Assembly (NCBI GenBank): GCA_964618065.1
Contig: CAZTZK010000019.1
Coordinates: 1-54,939, forward strand
Source: M55B174 sp964618065
GTDB taxonomy: Bacteria > Patescibacteriota > Minisyncoccia > CAIUEV01 > JAHKAQ01
Reading direction: 5' to 3'
DNA length: 54,939 bases
Part shown: in pieces, positions 8,351 to 15,793 of the stretch
Position numbering within the stretch: the first letter of the stretch is position 1
Layout of the letters: each line of letters begins with the position of its first letter
Made by a program: the position numbers and the translations under genes
The notes under the pieces: generated by a model
Databases searched by the model: none
Seen by the model: only the letters and a program-made list of their open reading frames with translations
Told to the model about the DNA's origin: nothing

Positions 8351-8382
8351 TATTTCTATTTTTATAAATTGATCTTAAAAAA

Positions 8383-9390
8383 ATGGTAAAAATTGCTATC
8401 AATGGTTTTGGCAGAATTGGCAGAGCCAGTTTCAAAGCAGCTTTTAAACGTAAGGATCTAGAAATTGTAGCGGTAAACGACTTGGCTAATATTGAAATAT
8501 TAGCGTATTTACTCGCTCATGATTCTGTTTTTGGAAATTACGATAAAGAAGTAAAAGTTAAAGGAACCAGTCTTTTTATAGATGGCAAAGAAGTTCCTAT
8601 TTTTTCACAGCCTGACCCCAGTCAACTTCCTTGGGGTAAACTAAAAGTAGATGTCGTTTTGGAATGTACAGGAGTTTTTCAAGATTCAAACAAGAGTAAA
8701 GCTCATCTTGAAGCTGGAGCTAAAAGGGTTATTATTTCAGCTCCCCCGAAAGATAAAACTAAAATTCTTTGTCTGGGCTGTAATGAAGAAGAATATAAAC
8801 CCAAAAAAGACTTTATTGTTTCTAACGGATCTTGCACGACTAATTGTTTAGCTCCGCTTGCCAAAATTCTTAACGACGAAATAGGGATTGAAAAAGGTTT
8901 GATGACTACTATCCATAGTTATACCTCTACTCAGAATCTAGTTGATGGACCCAACAAAGACTTTAGAAGATCTCGGTCGGGTAGTTTAAATATTGTTCCA
9001 ACTACCACAGGAGCAGCTATCGCTGTTACCAGAGTTATTCCTGCTCTAGAAGGTAAATTTAACGGAATGGCGGTTAGGGTACCTTCCCCTTGTGTCTCCT
9101 TAGTGGATTTAGTTGCTAAATTAAAACAAAATGTTACCTTAGAAAAAGTAAACAGTCTTTTTATTGGAGCTTCTCAAGGATCCTTGAAAGGAATTTTAGC
9201 AGTAGAAAAAGAACCTTTGGTATCATCTGATTTCCGCGGTAACCAATATTCTTCAATTGTTGATCTTGGCCAAACGATGGTGGTTGGTGATCTGGTTAAA
9301 GTTATTGCCTGGTACGATAATGAATGGGGCTATTCTGAAAGATTGATAGACTTGGCAATTTATATGACGCAGGAGGAAGAAAAAAAATAA
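8383..9390 (+). CDS. gap: Glyceraldehyde-3-phosphate dehydrogenase, type I
   Basis: Converts glyceraldehyde-3-phosphate, phosphate and NAD+ to 1,3-bisphosphoglycerate and NADH in glycolysis. The NAD-binding loop is INGFGRIG at the N-terminus. The VAVNDL segment has an Asp at the adenosine-ribose position, which favours NAD over NADP. The catalytic site is SNGSCTTNC with C151, and the partner His is in the TTIHSYT motif. The C-terminus carries the usual WYDNEWGYS. The length of 335 residues is normal. It lies 32 bases after the hydrogenase gene on the same strand. Its NADH could therefore feed that module, which is an inference from position. Confidence 0.97.
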   Translation: MVKIAINGFGRIGRASFKAAFKRKDLEIVAVNDLANIEILAYLLAHDSVFGNYDKEVKVKGTSLFIDGKEVPIFSQPDPSQLPWGKLKVDVVLECTGVFQDSNKSKAHLEAGAKRVIISAPPKDKTKILCLGCNEEEYKPKKDFIVSNGSCTTNCLAPLAKILNDEIGIEKGLMTTIHSYTSTQNLVDGPNKDFRRSRSGSLNIVPTTTGAAIAVTRVIPALEGKFNGMAVRVPSPCVSLVDLVAKLKQNVTLEKVNSLFIGASQGSLKGILAVEKEPLVSSDFRGNQYSSIVDLGQTMVVGDLVKVIAWYDNEWGYSERLIDLAIYMTQEEEKK

Positions 9391-9426
9391 GCTTTTCATA
9401 AATTTTTAAAAAATAAGTAAATAAAA

Positions 9427-9813
9427 ATGAAAATGAAAAATAACAAGCAAGGATTTACTATTGTTGAGGTTTTGATTGTAGTGGCAATTATAGGAATTTT
9501 GGCAACTTTTATGATAGTTAGCTATGATCGTTCTCTTAAAAAAGGCCGTGATGCAAAGAGAGAATCAGATCTGGAATCGGTCAAGTTAGCTTGTAATATG
9601 TACGCTGATAAAAATGGGGCATATCCTGACGATACGGGAGGATTTAGTGGCTTAGCTATCCCATTAGCAGATTATATGGATATTAGCGGAATAGAAGATC
9701 CTCAAGATCCTGATTATGCTTATAGTTATGTAGAAGATGGAACTCGGGGTTGTATTCTTACCTATTACTCTGAAATAGACGAAGAGAATAAAGAGATCTA
9801 TTGCAAAGATTAG
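9427..9813 (+). CDS. Type IV pilin-like protein
   Basis: A 128-residue prepilin. A short basic leader ends in G9, followed by FTIVEVLIVVAIIGIL. The Glu five residues into the predicted mature protein (E14) is the one pilins use in assembly, and the hydrophobic stretch is the first half of the pilin alpha helix. The rest contains the usual pattern RDAKRESDLESVKLA and a small soluble domain with two Cys near the C-terminus (C119 and C126 by eye) that could form a disulfide. Prepilin peptidase, assembly ATPase and PilC are not in the window, so it is an orphan or minor pilin here. Confidence 0.9.
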   Translation: MKMKNNKQGFTIVEVLIVVAIIGILATFMIVSYDRSLKKGRDAKRESDLESVKLACNMYADKNGAYPDDTGGFSGLAIPLADYMDISGIEDPQDPDYAYSYVEDGTRGCILTYYSEIDEENKEIYCKD

Positions 9814-9842
9814 TTTCTTATTTAAAACTTTGGAGATAAAAA

Positions 9843-9932
9843 ATGATTATTTTTTATTTCTCTATTTTTTACATTTTTATTATTCTATTATCCTTGTTTT
9901 TATTTTTAAAGAGCAGAAAGCATGAAACTTAA
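9843..9932 (+). CDS. Possible small hydrophobic peptide overlapping the start of murD
   Basis: An ATG-started frame of 29 codons encodes a nearly uniform Phe/Ile/Leu stretch ending in the polar tail KSRKHET. It stops at 9930-9932, eight bases past the murD ATG. It could be a single-helix membrane peptide or a translated leader coupled to murD. The T-rich composition alone can create such a frame, so support is weak. Confidence 0.2.
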   Translation: MIIFYFSIFYIFIILLSLFLFLKSRKHET

Positions 9933-11337
9933 TTATAAGAAAAAAAGAGTAACCATCATGGGCTTGGGTCTGCAGGGGAGTGGAATTTCAGCGGCAGCTT
10001 TTTTTTCTAAAGCGGGGGCTAAAGTTACGGTAACTGACATAAAGACTAAAGAAAAATTAGAAAGCTCTTTGGAGAAATTAAAAGGTTATAAAAATATTAA
10101 ATATTTTTTAGGGCAACATCGCCCTGAAGATTTTTCTAAAGCTGATTTGGTTATAAAGGGACCGGGAGTTCCCGGAGATTCTAAGTATTTGGAGATAGCC
10201 AGGAAAAATAAGGTGCCCATTGAGACAGAAGCCGGAATCTTTTTTGAATTGGTTGAAAGTACTGTTATCGGTGTTACCGGAACTAGAGGAAAAAGTACTA
10301 CCGTGCAATTAATTTACGAAATTTTACAACAGACAAATAAAAAAGTATCACTTGGAGGTAACATTGCCAACAGGCCACTTTTAGGGCTTTTAAAAAATGA
10401 CAAAAAGGGAAATTTCATGGTTTTAGAACTTTCCAGTTTTCAACTTGAAGGAATTAAACCTCATCAGAAAAGTCCTCATATTGCTGTTATTACAAATTTA
10501 ATGGCTGATCATCTTGATCGCTACAAAAGCCTAGATGATTATTATAAATCCAAAGAGACTATAATTAGATATCAAAAAGAAGAAGACTTTGCTGTTTTAA
10601 ATTATGATGATGAGGAAGTAAAAAAAATGGCTTCCGCTTTAAAATCAAAAATTTGGTTTTTCTCAGTAGGAAAGATGGGAGGAGAAAAAATAGTCTTTGT
10701 TTTTGAAAATAAAATTTTTGTTAAGAAAAATGAAGAAAATGAACCGGAAGAAATTGCCAATCTGGAGAGATTAAATCTAATTGGTAAACATAGAATCTCT
10801 AATGTTTTAGCAGCGGTAGCGGTAGCTGTTATTTTAAAAATTCCTGCTAAAAAAATTAGGAAAGCGCTAGATAATTTCAGAGGAATAGAGCATCGTTTAG
10901 AAGTAGTAAGAGAATTAGAGGGAGTTCTCTATGTTAATGACACCTCAGCTACTATTCCTCAAGCTACTTCAATGGCAATTCAATCTTTTCAGGGTCCTAT
11001 CGTTCTTATTGCGGGTGGTTCTGATAAAGGCCTTAATTTTGAATCTTTGGTTAAAAATATTCTTGATAGAATTGAACATTTAATTTTGTTGCCCGGGAAA
11101 GGAACTGAACGTATGCTTAAAATTTTAAAAGAAAATTTACCAGCAGAGAATAACTCTCAATCCAGTTTTAACTTTCAACTAGCTAACGATCTTAAAGATG
11201 CAGTTTATTTAGCTCGCCAAAAAGCAAAGAATGGAAGTGTGGTTTTATTATCTCCCGGCTGTACCAGCTTTGGTAGTTTCTCAAATGAATTTGAAAGAGG
11301 GGATGAATTTAAAAGCATAGTTGAAAATCTTGGATAA
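9922..11337 (+). CDS. murD: UDP-N-acetylmuramoylalanine--D-glutamate ligase
   Basis: A cytoplasmic peptidoglycan ligase that adds D-Glu to UDP-MurNAc-L-Ala using ATP. The N-terminal Rossmann-like part begins with VTIMGLGLQGSG. The ATP loop is GVTGTRGKSTT at 117-127, where most Mur ligases have Asn instead of the Arg. The central domain has ELSSFQLEGI and MADHLDRY. The C-terminal domain has VNDTSATIPQAT, AGGSDKG and LLSPGCTSFGSFSNEFERG. The length of 471 residues is in the normal range. The other mur genes are not adjacent. The start overlaps the possible small hydrophobic frame. Confidence 0.95.
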   Translation: MKLNYKKKRVTIMGLGLQGSGISAAAFFSKAGAKVTVTDIKTKEKLESSLEKLKGYKNIKYFLGQHRPEDFSKADLVIKGPGVPGDSKYLEIARKNKVPIETEAGIFFELVESTVIGVTGTRGKSTTVQLIYEILQQTNKKVSLGGNIANRPLLGLLKNDKKGNFMVLELSSFQLEGIKPHQKSPHIAVITNLMADHLDRYKSLDDYYKSKETIIRYQKEEDFAVLNYDDEEVKKMASALKSKIWFFSVGKMGGEKIVFVFENKIFVKKNEENEPEEIANLERLNLIGKHRISNVLAAVAVAVILKIPAKKIRKALDNFRGIEHRLEVVRELEGVLYVNDTSATIPQATSMAIQSFQGPIVLIAGGSDKGLNFESLVKNILDRIEHLILLPGKGTERMLKILKENLPAENNSQSSFNFQLANDLKDAVYLARQKAKNGSVVLLSPGCTSFGSFSNEFERGDEFKSIVENLG

Positions 11338-11436
11338 ATTTAAAATTATATCTTTTTCTCTTTTTTAAAATTTTTTTTCTCTTTTTTAATGATTGGCTTG
11401 TTATCTTAGAACTGATGTTAGAAATTGTTTTTTATT

Positions 11437-12966
11437 ATGCCAAGAATTAATAGAGGAAAGATTTTTCTTTTTGCCAATCTATTTTTCATTGGAGGTATCT
11501 TAGCTGGCTACTTGTTTTCATTTAAACTTACTTTTTTGTGGCTGTCTTTTTTTCTATTTTCCTTTCTATTTTATAAAAGAGGAAGGCTAAAAAGAATTCT
11601 ACTGCCTGTATTTTTTATCTTGCTAGCCTTCACTTTAGGGTTCTCTCGTGTCCTTATTGAAAAAAATATTTTGGCAGAAAATAATATTTCTGAATTAAGT
11701 GGAAATAAGATAACCGGTTTTGGTGAATTTAGGAAATGTCAGCTTAGGGATAAGGGAGAGCTAAAATGCCAATTAGATAATCTAAGAATACAAACTGATG
11801 AAGGGTTAAAGTTCTATCAGGGGAAATTATTAGTTTTTTGTTCTGCTGATTTATCAAAAGACTATCAATTTGGTAACCAGCTTAGTTTTTCTGGATTGCT
11901 AGAAGAAGCAGAAAATTTTAACGGTTTTAATTATCAAGGCTATCTCTTAAAGGATGGAATTTATGCTATTTTGAGAAATCAAGAGATTAATCTTTTGGTC
12001 CAAGGAAAATCGGCAGAAAGGCATTTATCTCCTGTTATGAGGCTACAACGTTCTATTTCAGGATTTAGAGTAATAGTTGAAAAGAAAATTGCCGGTCTTT
12101 GGCAGGGAGAAATTTTAGGAATTATGAAAGCACTTTTGCTAGGAGATAAAAGTTTTTTATCTGAAGAATTAACAGAAAATTTTCAAAAGGTAGGGATTTC
12201 TCATTTAGTGGCAATTTCTGGAATGCATATTACTATTATTACTGATCTCTTATTAAATTTTTTCTTTTTCTTGGGATTACATCGTCGGATTGCTTTTGGA
12301 GGAGTTATAATGGTTCTATTTCTTTTTGTTATTCTTATTGGAATGCCAGCTTCAGCTGTTAGAGCTTTGATAATGGGGTCTTTAGGCTTTTTAGCCAAAC
12401 TTTTAGGGAGAAAAATTCAAGCTAATATTTTACTTTTTTTCACTGCCTCTTTGTTATTAACCTTTAATCCTTTACTTATTTTTTACGATGTAGGCTTCCA
12501 GCTTTCTTTTTGTGCCGTTTGGGGAATATTTAATTTGATGCCTTTTCTAGAAAATTTTTTCAATCTATTTGTGAAGTGGAAAAGAATTAGGCAGGTAATT
12601 AGTCTGACTATTTCGGCTCAGTTAGCTACCTTTCCGGTTATTATTTATCATTTTCATTATCTTTCTATTATTTCTATTTTAGCCAATCTCTTAATTTTTT
12701 GGTCTGTTTTTCCCATAATTTTTGCAGGAATTATTTCTTTGGGATTAGCTTTTCTTAACTTAGAACTAGCTAACTTTTTTGCTCTGCTAGCTCATTTAGG
12801 AATTTTGTATCTCATAAAAGTAACTGAAAATTTAGGAGCATACCAATATGCGGGAATTGAAATTAATGGGATTAAATGGGGCTGGATCGGTCTCTTGATT
12901 CTAATTTTTGGATTATTCCTCTTTAAGGATAAAAAAGCAGAGAGGGTAAGCTTAAGCCCCACTTAA
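11437..12966 (+). CDS. comEC: ComEC membrane domain (DNA-uptake channel), N-terminal half of a split gene
   Basis: ComEC forms the inner-membrane channel for incoming single-stranded DNA. This gene has the N-terminal membrane and OB-like region followed by the competence domain: MKALLLGDKSFLSEEL, then GISHLVAISGMHITI, then a many-helix bundle with PASAVRALIMGSLG and YDVGFQLSFCAVWG. It stops at about 510 residues, where normal ComEC continues into a metallo-beta-lactamase domain. That domain is encoded by the next gene, ten bases downstream. The frame extends upstream to a TTG at 11425, but the ATG at 11437 (PRINRGK) is the better start. The intergenic gap before it is T-rich with no clear terminator. 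Confidence 0.9.
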   Translation: MPRINRGKIFLFANLFFIGGILAGYLFSFKLTFLWLSFFLFSFLFYKRGRLKRILLPVFFILLAFTLGFSRVLIEKNILAENNISELSGNKITGFGEFRKCQLRDKGELKCQLDNLRIQTDEGLKFYQGKLLVFCSADLSKDYQFGNQLSFSGLLEEAENFNGFNYQGYLLKDGIYAILRNQEINLLVQGKSAERHLSPVMRLQRSISGFRVIVEKKIAGLWQGEILGIMKALLLGDKSFLSEELTENFQKVGISHLVAISGMHITIITDLLLNFFFFLGLHRRIAFGGVIMVLFLFVILIGMPASAVRALIMGSLGFLAKLLGRKIQANILLFFTASLLLTFNPLLIFYDVGFQLSFCAVWGIFNLMPFLENFFNLFVKWKRIRQVISLTISAQLATFPVIIYHFHYLSIISILANLLIFWSVFPIIFAGIISLGLAFLNLELANFFALLAHLGILYLIKVTENLGAYQYAGIEINGIKWGWIGLLILIFGLFLFKDKKAERVSLSPT

Positions 12967-12976
12967 ATTTTATTTT

Positions 12977-13822
12977 ATGAAAAGAGTTTTAATAATTTTA
13001 AATGCTCTAGCCATTTTGTTTATTCTCAAGTATCTTTCTCTTTTTTCTCTTTGGAAACTTCCGCTAAATTTTGAATTTAGAGCATTGGATATTGGTCAAG
13101 GAGATGCTTTATTGTTATCTATCCCTCATTCTTCTATTCAAATTCTTATTGATGGAGGACCTGATGAGAAAATAGTAGAGAAACTTAAAAATTATCTTCC
13201 TTTTGGAGATGATTTTATTGATATAGTTATTCTTACTCACGGGCACGATGATCATGTGGGGGGAATCCCCGCTGTTTTAGAGAATTTTGAGGTAGGACTC
13301 GTTATAGATTCAGGAGCGCTCTGTGATAATAAAAATTATCAAAGGATGGCAGAACAAATTGAGGCCTTAAAAATACCCAAACTTTATGCTCTTAGAGGAG
13401 AGAAGATAAAAATAGGATCGGATTTTTATCTAGAAATTATTCATCCGTTTTTTTCTCAGGGGATTGAATACAAAAATTTAAATGATGCTTCAATTACGGC
13501 TATTGCCAGCTATAAAGAGCAGAAGATTGTTTTGACTGGAGATTTGGAATTTGAAGGAGAAAAAGAAATATTAAAATATCTAGAAAGGAAAAATGACCTA
13601 GCCGAATTAGAAGCTGACATTTTGAAGGTTGGTCATCATGGAAGTAAAACAGCTACTTCTTCTGAATTTTTGGATTTAATAAATCCTAAAAAAGCTATTA
13701 TTTCCTGTGGAAAAAATAATAACTTTCAACATCCTCATTTAGAAGTTATTTCAAAACTTGAGGATAAAGAGGTTGAAATTCTAAGAACCGATCAAGGGAA
13801 AGATATCCTTGTTGAATTTTAG
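12977..13822 (+). CDS. ComEC C-terminal metallo-beta-lactamase domain as a separate protein
   Basis: A 281-residue protein with one N-terminal hydrophobic anchor (about 4-26) and a metallo-beta-lactamase fold. Motifs are FRALDIGQGDALLL, LIDGG, ILTHGHDDHVGG (first metal site), VLTGDLE (bridging Asp) and LKVGHHGSKTATS. This is the family placed at the C-terminus of full-length ComEC, where it is thought to degrade the non-transported DNA strand. The gene follows the ComEC membrane gene by ten bases, so the two products probably work together. Its stop is four bases from the stop of the convergent small gene at 13827. Confidence 0.92.
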   Translation: MKRVLIILNALAILFILKYLSLFSLWKLPLNFEFRALDIGQGDALLLSIPHSSIQILIDGGPDEKIVEKLKNYLPFGDDFIDIVILTHGHDDHVGGIPAVLENFEVGLVIDSGALCDNKNYQRMAEQIEALKIPKLYALRGEKIKIGSDFYLEIIHPFFSQGIEYKNLNDASITAIASYKEQKIVLTGDLEFEGEKEILKYLERKNDLAELEADILKVGHHGSKTATSSEFLDLINPKKAIISCGKNNNFQHPHLEVISKLEDKEVEILRTDQGKDILVEF

Positions 13823-13826
13823 TTTT

Positions 13827-14087
13827 TTAGTATTTCTTTTCTTCAAACCTTGTCCCAGAATCTCTGTTTATCTTTCTCATCTCTCCCGGTTTGAAATCAG
13901 CTATTTCTTTGGCAGATAAAGGTTTCTTTTCTTCCCTCATCTGATTTCTGCTGTAGTCTCGGTATTCTCTTGCCTCTTTTCGAGCCAATTTACTGATTTC
14001 TGAATTTGACATTCTAGACTCGGGATCTAGTTTTTTATTTGTCTCTTCAATTTTTTTCTTGAAGTTGTATTCTGCTCCTGATGACAT
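13827..14087 (-). CDS. Small highly charged protein of unknown function
   Basis: An 86-residue protein, very rich in Lys, Glu and Arg with almost no hydrophobic core and no Cys. It is probably helical or partly disordered. There is no signal peptide and no recognised family. Gene status is supported by an ATG start, isolation in a convergent/divergent slot, and a perfect 20-base palindrome 13 bases upstream of the start. It could be a small nucleic-acid-associated or stress protein, but that would be a guess. Confidence 0.5.
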   Translation of the reverse strand: MSSGAEYNFKKKIEETNKKLDPESRMSNSEISKLARKEAREYRDYSRNQMREEKKPLSAKEIADFKPGEMRKINRDSGTRFEEKKY

Positions 14088-14100
14088 TTTTTATTTATTA

Positions 14101-14120
14101 AACTTTTTAATTAAAAAGTT
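14101..14120. repeat. Perfect 20-base palindrome in the divergent region upstream of ndk
   Basis: The sequence AACTTTTTAATTAAAAAGTT equals its own reverse complement. It lies 13 bases upstream of the start of the minus-strand small gene and about 145 bases upstream of ndk. It could be a repressor-binding site for the small gene or a hairpin. In such AT-rich DNA a chance origin is not excluded, although 20 bases with CTT/AAG ends is long. Confidence 0.4.
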
Positions 14121-14183
14121 ATTTTATTTCTTAAATAATAACATAGGCTTGAGAATAATGGAACAGCATAAATTTATTTTTTG

Positions 14184-14211
14184 TTGCAGAAAAATATAGA
14201 AATGATAACAT
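14184..14211 (+). promoter_or_regulatory. Weak candidate promoter for ndk
   Basis: TTGCAG (14184-14189) is followed after 16 bases by TAACAT (14206-14211), with TG one base before it (extended -10). The -35 match is only three of six, so the call rests mainly on the extended -10. It would give a 5' leader of about 48 bases. No Shine-Dalgarno precedes ndk. Confidence 0.25.
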
Positions 14212-14265
14212 AACAATAATAATTATTTTTTTATTCTTTTTAATTATTATTAATTAAGAAATTTT

Positions 14266-14733
14266 ATGGAAAGAACTTTAGTTTTAATAAAGCCCGATGG
14301 GCTTCAAAGAAATTTAATTGGAGAAATAATTCATCGTTTCGAAAGAAAAGGCTTGAAAATAATTGGCATGAAAATGATTTCCATAGATGATTTAAACGTG
14401 GAAGAACATTATAAGAAATATGTTAATAAACCTTTTTTTAAAAGCCTTAAAGATTTTATGCAAAGTTCTCCTGTTATCGCTTTAGCTTTGGAAGGACTAG
14501 AAGCTGTTTCAGCGGTTCGTCTTATTACAGGAGATACAAAAGGAAGGGATGCAGATGCTGGAACTATTAGAGGAGATCTTGCAATGGGAGGACAAACTAA
14601 TTTAGTTCATGTCTCTGATCCTAATGAAGACCCTGCTAGTGAAATAAAACGTTTTTTTAAAGATAAAGAACTTTTCCAGTATAAAAAAGTTGATATGCGG
14701 TATCTTTATTCGCCGGATGAGTTAGAGAAATAA
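14266..14733 (+). CDS. ndk: Nucleoside diphosphate kinase
   Basis: Transfers the gamma phosphate from ATP to nucleoside diphosphates through a phosphohistidine. The ERTLVLIKPDG start, IGEIIHRFERKGLKIIGMK, and the TIRGDL segment are all typical. The catalytic His lies in NLVHVSD, where most family members read N-x-I/V-H-G/A-S-D. The segment between TIRGDL and NLVH (AMGGQT) is also atypical but of similar length. The total of 155 residues is normal. It stands alone ahead of the str-type ribosomal operon, separated by 113 bases with its own predicted promoter. Confidence 0.95.
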   Translation: MERTLVLIKPDGLQRNLIGEIIHRFERKGLKIIGMKMISIDDLNVEEHYKKYVNKPFFKSLKDFMQSSPVIALALEGLEAVSAVRLITGDTKGRDADAGTIRGDLAMGGQTNLVHVSDPNEDPASEIKRFFKDKELFQYKKVDMRYLYSPDELEK

Positions 14734-14751
14734 AACTTTTATATCTTTTGT

Positions 14752-14780
14752 TTGACAGTTAGTTTTCTCTTTGGTAACTT
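14752..14780 (+). promoter_or_regulatory. Predicted promoter of the rpsL-rpsG-fusA operon
   Basis: A perfect TTGACA (14752-14757) is followed after exactly 17 bases by TAACTT (14775-14780), preceded by TG plus one base, as in an extended -10. A second -10-like TATAAG at 14781 is too far from the -35. The start point would be near 14787, giving a leader of about 60 bases without a Shine-Dalgarno. Confidence 0.5.
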
Positions 14781-14846
14781 TATAAGTACTTTTATTAAGA
14801 AGCTTCGAGAGAAGTTATTTTTTTCTTTTATTTATTTATTTATTTT

Positions 14847-15275
14847 ATGCCAACAATCAACCAACTTATAAAAAGGAAAAAGAGGAAAAGAAAAGTTAGG
14901 AAATCTAAATCTCCAGCTTTGCAACGTTTTTTTAATACTTTGAAACATAAGCCTGTTAAATATTCTAAAGGGAGTCCTTTTAAAAGAGGAGTTTGTGTTA
15001 AGGTCGCCACAACTACACCTAAAAAACCAAACTCAGCTTTGAGAAAAATCGCTCGTGTTAAACTTACCAATAAAATGGAAGTTACTGCCTATATCCCCGG
15101 AATTGGCCATAATTTGCAAGAGCACTCTATTGTTACTATTAGAGGGGGTAGAGTTAAAGATTTGCCAGGAGTACGTTATCATGTAGTTAGGGGAGTTTTA
15201 GACACTGCGGGAGTTAGTGAAAGAAAAAGAGGAAGAAGCAAATATGGCGCTAAAAAACCTAAAGATAAAAAATAG
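14847..15275 (+). CDS. rpsL: 30S ribosomal protein S12
   Basis: A decoding-centre protein of the small subunit. The PTINQLI start, RGVCVKVATTTPKKPNSALRK and the RGGRVKDLPGVRYHVVRG block are diagnostic. The universal Lys-Pro-Asn loop is intact. Between the N-terminal basic part and RGVC there is a segment of about 14 residues (around positions 28-41) that is longer than in E. coli; insertions of this kind also occur in Gram-positive S12. The total is 142 residues. It is the first gene of the S12-S7-EF-G operon and has no Shine-Dalgarno (T-rich run then ATG). Confidence 0.98.
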   Translation: MPTINQLIKRKKRKRKVRKSKSPALQRFFNTLKHKPVKYSKGSPFKRGVCVKVATTTPKKPNSALRKIARVKLTNKMEVTAYIPGIGHNLQEHSIVTIRGGRVKDLPGVRYHVVRGVLDTAGVSERKRGRSKYGAKKPKDKK

Positions 15276-15299
15276 ACTATTAAACAATTTATTATTTAA

Positions 15300-15746
15300 A
15301 TGGTAAAAAAATATTTTTCTGATCCTAAATTTAATAATGTGTTAGTTGGTCGTTTGGTAGGTCAGCTTATGAAGAAAGGCAAAAAACAAAAAGCCCAAAA
15401 GATTATTTATGATTGCTTTGATATTATAAAAGAAAAAAGTAAACGTGATCCTTTAGATGTTTTTGATGAAGCGGTAAGAAATGTTACTCCTTCATTAGAA
15501 ATTAGAGCAAAGAGAATAGGAGGAGCTAATTATCAAGTGCCGGTTCCGGTAATGGGTGAAAGAAAAATAACTTTAGCTTTGCGTTGGATTTTAACAGCAG
15601 TTAGAAATAAAAAAGGAAAAATTATGGCGGAAAAATTAGCTTTGGAAATTATGGACGCTTCTAAAAAACAGGGATCCGCAATGAAAAAAAGGGAAGATAC
15701 TCACCGAATGGCAGAAGCTAACAAAGCATTTGCTCATTTTGCTTAA
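15300..15746 (+). CDS. rpsG: 30S ribosomal protein S7
   Basis: Primary 16S rRNA binder that organises the head of the 30S subunit. SDPKFNNVLVGRLVGQLMKKGKK at the N-terminus, RAKRIGGANYQVP and the C-terminal KREDTHRMAEANKAFAHFA are characteristic. The very N-terminal arm is several residues shorter than in E. coli S7, giving 148 residues. It lies 24 bases after rpsL and 47 bases before fusA in the same operon. Confidence 0.98.
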   Translation: MVKKYFSDPKFNNVLVGRLVGQLMKKGKKQKAQKIIYDCFDIIKEKSKRDPLDVFDEAVRNVTPSLEIRAKRIGGANYQVPVPVMGERKITLALRWILTAVRNKKGKIMAEKLALEIMDASKKQGSAMKKREDTHRMAEANKAFAHFA

Positions 15747-15793
15747 AAATATTTTTTTTTAAAAAAAATCATTACTCTTTTTATAAAAACTTT

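Noticed and set aside
9843..9932. Hydrophobic 29-codon frame before murD as a firm gene
   Set aside because: T-rich DNA makes such frames by chance and it has no SD; listed only as a low-confidence feature.
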